From: Hofstenia miamia
Taxonomy: Eukaryota; Xenacoelomorpha; Acoela
Direction of reading: 5' to 3'
Assembly (NCBI GenBank): GCA_004352715.1
Contig: SCFE01000046.1
Location: 1,677,783-1,741,782 of the forward strand
Length of the DNA: 64,000 bases
Part shown: positions 57,059 through 64,000 of the stretch, in pieces
How positions within the stretch are numbered: the first letter of the stretch is position 1
How the letters are laid out: each line of letters starts with the position of its first letter
Made by a program: the position numbers and the translations under genes
Notes under the pieces: model-generated
What the model saw: the letters and a program-made list of their open reading frames with translations, nothing else
What the model was told of the DNA's origin: nothing
The model's database searches: none

Positions 57059-57379
57059 TTGGTTATCGGTGAAACAATAACGTTCAAACTAAAACCCAAT
57101 TTTATTAGATATTTGGGCTTTATCAACAGCTTTAATAAGAGTCTTCGTCTGCTGCATTTAGATGAATTTTGTATGATTGTCATGAAATCGGTGTTGAGGA
57201 ATCATCATTATTTCCCCACAAAGTTTGTGAAATTTACAAGAGTGGTTGATTTTTTATTCATGCAATTAGGTCTGAACATTAAATTGAATGCGTTCCAAAG
57301 ATTAGTTTTTGTGACTACATCACTTCATGTCAGTTTATCAACTTTTGAAGCCAACCTACTCACAATATCGAGCTGGTAG
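57059..57379 (+). CDS. Unclassified ORF, 106 codons
   Basis: A plus-strand ORF with balanced composition (several His, Arg and Phe, few low-complexity runs) but no motif I recognise. It could be a chance ORF or part of a decayed element. No splice context is clear. Confidence 0.2.
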   Translation: MVIGETITFKLKPNFIRYLGFINSFNKSLRLLHLDEFCMIVMKSVLRNHHYFPTKFVKFTRVVDFLFMQLGLNIKLNAFQRLVFVTTSLHVSLSTFEANLLTISSW

Positions 57380-57713
57380 AAGAGCAGTCCAATAAGACAT
57401 CCTACTTTATGTTCATATTAATTTGCTGAAGTTTCCTTATTTAGAGAGAATAATTTGATTAAGTTTTTCAATGTTTTTTAACCAACAGTATTTACTTCAT
57501 CAAAAAAATCTATGCATAATGCTAGATACATAGTTCCCACTTTCTAATTTTTATGCTATTAATTACGCATGCCCAAAGAAAATTGCCCACATGTTAAATA
57601 ATGCCGATAATATTTGGATATTTTCTACAAATACCAAACGTCCAGTCTGCTTTTGCAACTTCACCATTGAGTGATTTCATTGTTTCCTTCACTGTAAGAT
57701 ACCAGCTTCAAGA

Positions 57714-58118
57714 CCAGTGACTCTCAACCTTTTATCTATGGACCCTTTTCTCCTTAATATTTTTGCTGGACTCCTCCGCAAAATAATTCACTAATAAAAT
57801 AGTAGCGGAATTGTTAAGTTAATATTAAAGATACAGTAAATAATTATTCTTTATTTTGAAGCAAATTTAAACTAATACAAATAAATTATTTAACAATTAT
57901 ATTTCAGAAAAATATTTATGTACATCAATAAATAATTAAGTAAAAAATGAAGAAGTTTATTCTGTAGAAATTCCATTCTCAGTGATGAAAACGCTCTGAA
58001 TTAGCATTGCTCTATGGCAACACAAAAATTATTAAAAATTTTATTTGCTAGATCTAAAAATGCACAATACACCATAATGCTATTATTCTGTTACTCACGG
58101 TTTTTGAGAAAGATACTA
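57714..58118. mobile_element. Probable nonautonomous hAT-like element
   Basis: The left end reads CAGTGACTCTCAACCTTTT followed by TATGGACCCTTTTCTCC, very close to the usual end of Charlie/hAT-type MITEs (CAGTG-x-TCTCAACC). The right end (GGTTTTTGAGAAAGATACTAA) is an eroded reverse complement. The 8-bp target duplication is not recognisable, so the borders are approximate. Confidence 0.45.
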
Positions 58119-58119
58119 A

Positions 58120-59720
58120 TGCCTGGAAAAAATTATCTGTGGCCCACACAAAACTTATAAAAGGAAAGTAGGAATAATCTTTGGATTGAGAATTAAAACA
58201 TATTTCAGATTTGAATCCTGTTTACATGCATTCCTTTGTTTATGTATCATTGAAATTTGTATAATGTATTTTCAGATTTGTTTGTACTTTTGACTAGTGA
58301 CAATTAAAAACTAAATTCTTAATTTGAGCAAGAAAATTAATGAATTTATAATTTTGAACTTCATTTATTTTTAATGGACCTAATACAGTAAAATTTGGAA
58401 TTGTATTTGAAAAAATAGTCTTAAAATTCAGATTTTGATTTGAAGATAAGTGTGTGAATAAGCAGGAGCTTAAGTTATATACACAACTACTAAAAGTTAT
58501 TAGCTAACATTATGCTATTCAAAAATTGAAGGTAGAATTTAAAAAAACTAATAATGAAAAAACTACTAAAACAAGTGTAGTTAACTCTTTCGCTGCTACT
58601 GCTGGTTGCAAAAGTAAAATTAACTTCTTCACCAATTTACTAGATGGGCAACAAATCCCAATTGGATACAAAATATACATCAGAACAACTCCGTTTAACA
58701 AATACATCAACATCATGTTAATTATTTTAAATTGATGCAATGCTTAAACATATTCAATAATGAGATTTGTAAACTAAAAAGTACAAAAATAAATTTACTC
58801 ACAGCGTACTTATAACACGAAGAAAGGCCAATTTGATTCGCCTGTTAACAGTACACATTATGCTGTATCAATTAACAGCAGCTGCTGTACCAGCCCTGCG
58901 TATCACCTATCTTGCTTTTGGTTTTAGATCTTCTGGAGTCGTCATCGTATACACCCATCTTGTACTAATTGCTCAGATCAACATCCTCGACATCTGCTTA
59001 TACCGGATTTGAAAGCCTTTTGTTCAATTCCGTTTAGCTCTCAATTAAATCCTCGGGCTTCACTTAGCGTTTGATTGATTAGATAATAGTGAAAGTGAAT
59101 AAACAAATTAATAAATATTCGAACGTATGTATTGCAGACAAAGAGTGATTTCGTCCTTGTAAAAAAACTTTGAAAAGAAATTTGAAAAAACATGTGTTTT
59201 AAGCACTGCTTTTTTCAGGATGGTTCGCTTTCATTGTCAAGGTCAACATTGTCAGTGTTTTCCATTTCTTCAATACCATCTTTTACTAATGAGGCTCACT
59301 TCTCTTTAATTTTTCTGAAAAAAATTATCTTGTCTTCACCTTGCATCGAAAAATAAACCGGCAATCCAGAATTTGCTTTCATAGCTGCCTTCCTTTATTT
59401 TTTTTCATGGAATTTAACAATGTTACTATACCCAAATAGTTTAAATCTCGTTTTAGTCAACGCTAGTATTCAGCCTTGAGAAACGCACTACGAGATTTTT
59501 CCAAGACAAGGGATTGAATCGCACAAGACGTTATTTGATTTTCAAGTGTTGATGGCAAGGTGAGATTTTGCAAAGGGCCAACTTATTAGCACCGAACAAA
59601 CAATTATTGACAAATTTTGGATATTGAAGAATGTCATCTTCATCTGCCATAATTCATTTGCATTCCTCAACTTGAAAAACAGTTCGAGAATGGATTTTTA
59701 ACAGCGTTAATATTAATTAA
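58120..59720. other. Mostly noncoding stretch
   Basis: No firm gene. On the minus strand at about 59220-59380 one frame reads KDGIEEMENTDNVDLDNESEPS before a stop, an acidic tail that could be the end of a protein-coding exon, but nothing upstream supports it. Confidence 0.3.
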
Positions 59721-59726
59721 AATATC

Positions 59727-60104
59727 ATGACATTGTTAAATTCACCAACATCCAAAAAAGTTTGCTTTGGAACACCATATCGCAGACACCAACATGACAG
59801 TAAAGCAGATAATCATTTCAGACTTCTTACTGCAATAATACCTGCGGTAGAAAATTTCGTAAAAAGAGCAATAATACATGAATATATTTCACAAAATCGT
59901 CTCAACTTGCAAGTTCTAGGAAGATCGAAATGCACATTTCATATAATTCGTGTGAAAGGTCAAACACGAATTGGTTATGGAAATGCACTACCAAATGTAT
60001 TCATATATAAGAATTGTCAGTTACTGAGTGTATCAACGTACTTAAACCAGTTGCCGATGCAATTTTTCCAACACCGGTTTATCATAATTCTTAAACGACG
60101 TTAA
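59727..60104 (+). CDS. Unclassified ORF, 125 codons
   Basis: An ATG-initiated plus-strand ORF with near-normal amino-acid composition and basic ends (start MTLLNSPTSKKVCF, end ILKRR). I recognise no domain. It is one of the longest gap-free ORFs outside the transposons, and its codons are less AT-driven than in neighbouring ORFs, so it could be a lineage-specific gene or an exon of an unknown element. Confidence 0.3.
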   Translation: MTLLNSPTSKKVCFGTPYRRHQHDSKADNHFRLLTAIIPAVENFVKRAIIHEYISQNRLNLQVLGRSKCTFHIIRVKGQTRIGYGNALPNVFIYKNCQLLSVSTYLNQLPMQFFQHRFIIILKRR

Positions 60105-60750
60105 AAATGCAGCATCATTGTAGTTCATTTTTTTCTATTGGTATTACTATCTGTTCACTATTGATACATTGTAATTGTATCTTTTCAGTGTTTTAGAAAA
60201 ACTAGCGTATTTATCTGCCAAATTCATATTAAATTTTGCTCACAGCATTGAGTTAGTACTAAGTAATAAGGATAATATTTTCAGTTCAGACAGAACAGTA
60301 CACATGTCAAAAACAAATTTTATAAAAATATTCTTTGAGCAAACATATCTAAATTTGAGGTTTTTTTGCACTAATTGATCTTTGCTTTTTTGATTTAACT
60401 GAACATAAGCGGACCTATTGAAGCCGGATCCACATACTCTGCACGTCGAACTTCTATCAAGACAGTTTGTTTCTGCCTTAAATTTTTTGAAGAAAAAAAA
60501 TTTAATAACGATATCTTTATCAGTTTTTGTTCTGTATTTTCTTCCAGCCCAAAATACATTCTCGCTTACATTTTCAGAAATATTTTCTGTATCACAATGT
60601 CCTGTACTTAATCAACTAGGGATAGCAGTGTATAAGGTATTTTGAGGATTTTGAGAATAGAATGTACGTTTAAATGAGAGCCTTCTATATGTCAAATTTG
60701 CTGTTGCATCTAAGCTCATAGAATAAAGACACTTTCGTGCAAGAACGGAA

Positions 60751-61005
60751 TCAGCTAGTGGCATCCAAAACTTTCAAAGGCCAATAAGTAGGCCTACTCA
60801 GATTTCGGTGATAAGTTTTACCAAAGTGTTTCAAACTGTTCATGTCGTCATTAAATTCTCTTCTAAGAGCTTCTTCCAGTTTGGAAAGCAGAATTGAAAT
60901 TCTATTTGTTTTCATTAGATCTTCTACTTGTATTTCAAAACCAACAGAACATTTCGATTGAGTTAACGAAAGTGATATTGCAAATGCTTGTTTTACAATT
61001 TGCAA
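60751..61005 (-). CDS. Unclassified minus-strand ORF, 84 codons
   Basis: A helix-rich sequence (for example ILLSKLEEALRREFNDDMNSL) of plausible protein composition. No family recognised. It may be a fragment of a decayed gene, as no start or splice signals stand out. Confidence 0.25.
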   Translation of the reverse strand: MQIVKQAFAISLSLTQSKCSVGFEIQVEDLMKTNRISILLSKLEEALRREFNDDMNSLKHFGKTYHRNLSRPTYWPLKVLDATS

Positions 61006-61183
61006 ATCTTGAGCAAGAAGCCAAAATTCAAACTCATGTTTCTAATAATTAAACGAATTGTCTATCTCACACAGGCGGGTTTCCTAATTCATTGTGGTTG
61101 AGCAAATTTTGCTTTAATCACTCCCTGCAACCATATCATATATAGACGTAAGTAACACGTAAAAACTGTTTTTTGCAGACTCG

Positions 61184-61235
61184 TGATTTTCACGCGTTGT
61201 TACATAAATTGAAAACATATTTACAATATATTAAC
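61184..61235. repeat. Diverged copy of the repeat at 56823
   Basis: GATTTTCACGCGTTGTTACA and the following 30 bases match 56823-56876 with scattered changes, in the same orientation. Probably part of an old interspersed element. Confidence 0.5.
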
Positions 61236-61239
61236 AGCT

Positions 61240-62641
61240 GCTGAAACCGCCATGGCACTCATAATGGAAACATCGTTACCGCTATAAATTCAGTGATTGT
61301 TATTCTACATTGATTCAGGCAATTAATTGTTCACAATTCAGGTATGTCTCGAGGAAATATGTTGGTTTTAGTCTAAATTATCACAAGTTAATGAATACTT
61401 GTTAACGATGGTCTTATACACTGATGCGTTTCAGTTCCTAGGATGATTTCTATAATCCTTACCAAAACAGCATCAGTTTAGTTTTTCTATTTGCTACATC
61501 AATATTGTAAGAAATACTCTACAAACTCAAATTCAAATCTTAATTTAAGTTTTAGAAGAGTATGGAAAATTAATGTAAAACTTAAGATATTAAGATTCTG
61601 AAGTTTATTTTTCAATATTCATAGGTATACACATGTATGTTCTGTAGCATTCACTATGGGTTCAGAATATATAAATTGCTAAATCGCTTAGAATTTTTAC
61701 ATATGTTGGAATTCTTCTTAATACTAAAGATTAAAACAATAAAACAAAGAATTTGATTAAATCAGAGAAGGGTGTCAAATGTCATGACTGTGATTTGTTA
61801 TTTCAGACGGATTGTTCTTAATGATGAAGTATCGTGACCCTATAATATTGATTAATGCACTTAATCACGTTTACGTAGATGTCAAGGACAGATCTAATAA
61901 CAGATTTGATCGCTAGACAAGTACATTAGCCATCGCGGATTTCTATGTAATTAAATTTATCCAGTGCAATTTTTTTGAACTCTGACTCATCAAACATTTA
62001 AAATAACTTTTCTGGAAAAAAGTGCACACTTTCTCATTTACAAGGATGTGGGAATGTCCCAAATGCGTAAATTGATCCAGAAAATGAGGTAGCAAAGATA
62101 TACTATAAGATAAATTGATAGGATTATTCAAGGTTATCACTATGAAATGTCTAATTTATTAATAGTTTCATATTAGTTCATGTTAGTATTTCCAACGGAG
62201 TCAGAAATAATGAGATATAAATGTCAACGACTATAACTGAATACATTTTAATCAACTCAGCCGCATGAGCATTTTTGGGGTTTTGATTTAAATAGTAACA
62301 GAATAATAAAAAGAAACCAGTAATTTTCGCAAAAATAAAATTATCTATTTTATGTTTAAAACTACATAAATAAAATTGTTAGTGCATATTCTTTTCAAAG
62401 TATATGCTATGCTCTTTGTTTATTATAACATAATGATACATAAAATCACAAATATATACCAGTCTACCTGCATTTTATTATTTATTATTATTTTTGGCGT
62501 TGGATTTAATAAATATGTTAAATGTCTATAGCAGGGTTTAGACTTTCTCCAAACAGCTAATTGCTGCTCGTTGATTAATTTCGGCGGGGCCTCCAGTAGC
62601 GCATAGCGACTTGTGGTTTCCTCTCATGTAAATAATAGCAT
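61240..62641. other. AT-rich noncoding stretch up to the last gap
   Basis: No recognised exon or repeat. Confidence 0.5.
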
Positions 62642-63641
62642 NNNNNNNNNNNNNNNNNNNNNNNNNNNNNNNNNNNNNNNNNNNNNNNNNNNNNNNNNNN
62701 NNNNNNNNNNNNNNNNNNNNNNNNNNNNNNNNNNNNNNNNNNNNNNNNNNNNNNNNNNNNNNNNNNNNNNNNNNNNNNNNNNNNNNNNNNNNNNNNNNNN
62801 NNNNNNNNNNNNNNNNNNNNNNNNNNNNNNNNNNNNNNNNNNNNNNNNNNNNNNNNNNNNNNNNNNNNNNNNNNNNNNNNNNNNNNNNNNNNNNNNNNNN
62901 NNNNNNNNNNNNNNNNNNNNNNNNNNNNNNNNNNNNNNNNNNNNNNNNNNNNNNNNNNNNNNNNNNNNNNNNNNNNNNNNNNNNNNNNNNNNNNNNNNNN
63001 NNNNNNNNNNNNNNNNNNNNNNNNNNNNNNNNNNNNNNNNNNNNNNNNNNNNNNNNNNNNNNNNNNNNNNNNNNNNNNNNNNNNNNNNNNNNNNNNNNNN
63101 NNNNNNNNNNNNNNNNNNNNNNNNNNNNNNNNNNNNNNNNNNNNNNNNNNNNNNNNNNNNNNNNNNNNNNNNNNNNNNNNNNNNNNNNNNNNNNNNNNNN
63201 NNNNNNNNNNNNNNNNNNNNNNNNNNNNNNNNNNNNNNNNNNNNNNNNNNNNNNNNNNNNNNNNNNNNNNNNNNNNNNNNNNNNNNNNNNNNNNNNNNNN
63301 NNNNNNNNNNNNNNNNNNNNNNNNNNNNNNNNNNNNNNNNNNNNNNNNNNNNNNNNNNNNNNNNNNNNNNNNNNNNNNNNNNNNNNNNNNNNNNNNNNNN
63401 NNNNNNNNNNNNNNNNNNNNNNNNNNNNNNNNNNNNNNNNNNNNNNNNNNNNNNNNNNNNNNNNNNNNNNNNNNNNNNNNNNNNNNNNNNNNNNNNNNNN
63501 NNNNNNNNNNNNNNNNNNNNNNNNNNNNNNNNNNNNNNNNNNNNNNNNNNNNNNNNNNNNNNNNNNNNNNNNNNNNNNNNNNNNNNNNNNNNNNNNNNNN
63601 NNNNNNNNNNNNNNNNNNNNNNNNNNNNNNNNNNNNNNNNN
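62642..63641. other. Assembly gap (1000 N)
   Basis: Exactly 1000 N, a scaffold-style placeholder whose real length is unknown. It hides the start of THAP copy 3. Confidence 0.98.
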
Positions 63642-63915
63642 GCCTCAAACAAAAACAAAATTTCTATGTATCGCTTCCCTTTAAATGGCGAGGCTTTGGA
63701 TGCCTGGATAAAGGCTGTGCCAAATAACTTCACTGCTGCCGATATAACACGAAATATGACGGTTTGTCGAAAACATTGGCCAGCCGAAATGGAATCAAAA
63801 CGCATTGCTGGGGGACACTTTGTTCCTCTTAATCCTCCAAGTGTCTTTGACTGTTACCCTCCACATGACACTAAAAATTCATCCAGCAATAACTTAAAGC
63901 TTACAAAACTTTCAA
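63642..63915 (+). CDS. THAP zinc-finger exon, copy 3 (5' part in gap)
   Basis: The frame is open from the gap edge and reads ISMYRFPLNGEALDAWIKAV with the conserved Pro and Trp, then VCRKHWP (C-x2-H) and VPLNPPSVFDCYPP, the closing part of a THAP domain. The first Cys pair would lie in the gap. The exon ends TTTCAA|GTAAGT (GT at 63916), a perfect donor. It shares the layout FP ... W-I-x-x-x-P-N ... N-M-x-x-C-R-x-H-W-P ... V-P-x-x-P-P-S-x-F-D with copy 2, so the two are close paralogues. Confidence 0.87.
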
Positions 63916-64000
63916 GTAAGTAATTCTACTTTAGGATCGTTTTTACCTTATTTGTTTCATGTTTACGGCATTGAATCAATTTTTAGTATGTCCGATACAT
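63916..64000 (+). other. Start of the intron after THAP copy 3
   Basis: The sequence after the GTAAGT donor is AT-rich and runs to the window end. Confidence 0.6.

Noticed and set aside
58519-58740. ORFs of about 70 codons open on both strands
   Set aside because: Opposite-strand ORFs of equal length with low-complexity composition; no family signature on either strand.
62575-63923. Long ORFs of 357-436 codons on both strands
   Set aside because: They consist mostly of the 1000-N gap. Only the part from 63642 on the plus strand is real sequence and is reported as THAP copy 3.

Overview
This is an AT-rich eukaryotic window, most likely from an invertebrate animal. THAP zinc-finger exons with GT splice donors, a Tc1/mariner transposase, hAT remnants, a FLYWCH-type MULE and Ty3/gypsy elements with a third ORF together point to a metazoan. 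I cannot name the species. Most of the window is intergenic or intronic DNA filled with mobile elements of different ages. Seven N gaps interrupt it (1720-2428, 6207-6420, 8836-9017, 28728-29072, 36020-36324, 43002-43187, 62642-63641), and several ORFs that span Ns are artefacts.

Layout. 1-3.2 kb: AT-rich DNA, a gap, and the 3' two thirds of a Tc1-like transposase (DD35E spacing). 3.7-10.3 kb: a large decayed minus-strand gene with a PIF1-like helicase segment, cut by two poly-C-flanked gaps. 10.5-14 kb: short plus-strand ORFs, a polypurine tract, and a solo LTR (13001-13931). 14-35 kb: a nest of transposons almost without CpG. It holds a FLYWCH MULE (14222-16909), a complete but dead 10-kb Ty3/gypsy element with 4-bp target duplications (17642-27731), a miniature LTR element (TRIM, 28355-29695) with a tRNA-Trp type primer site and internal tandem repeats, a second solo LTR of the gypsy family (30698-31604), and fragments of at least one more gypsy element (31605-35000). 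35-45 kb: AT-rich DNA with hAT transposase remnants and a perfect 30-bp palindrome. 45.5 kb: a promoter-like block with a CRE and a splice donor. 49-64 kb: three plus-strand THAP-domain exons (49200, 51982, 63642), a hAT MITE with 8-bp target duplication (54732-55256), and unclassified ORFs.

Main story. A block of about 21 kb (roughly 13.95-35.05 kb) has lost nearly every CpG, while both flanks keep them. Two copies of one LTR family, 4 kb apart, make the contrast clear: the copy outside has about 25 CpGs, while the copies inside have one or none. The only CpG left in each LTR of the 10-kb element lies in a TGACGTCA (CRE-like) site. Four catalytic Asp-to-Asn changes (RT, integrase twice, MULE transposase) all fit CpG-to-CpA change across a codon boundary. 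This suggests that methylation-linked deamination silenced and then killed the elements here. The likely functional host genes are the THAP exons at the right; the rest is mainly transposon debris.
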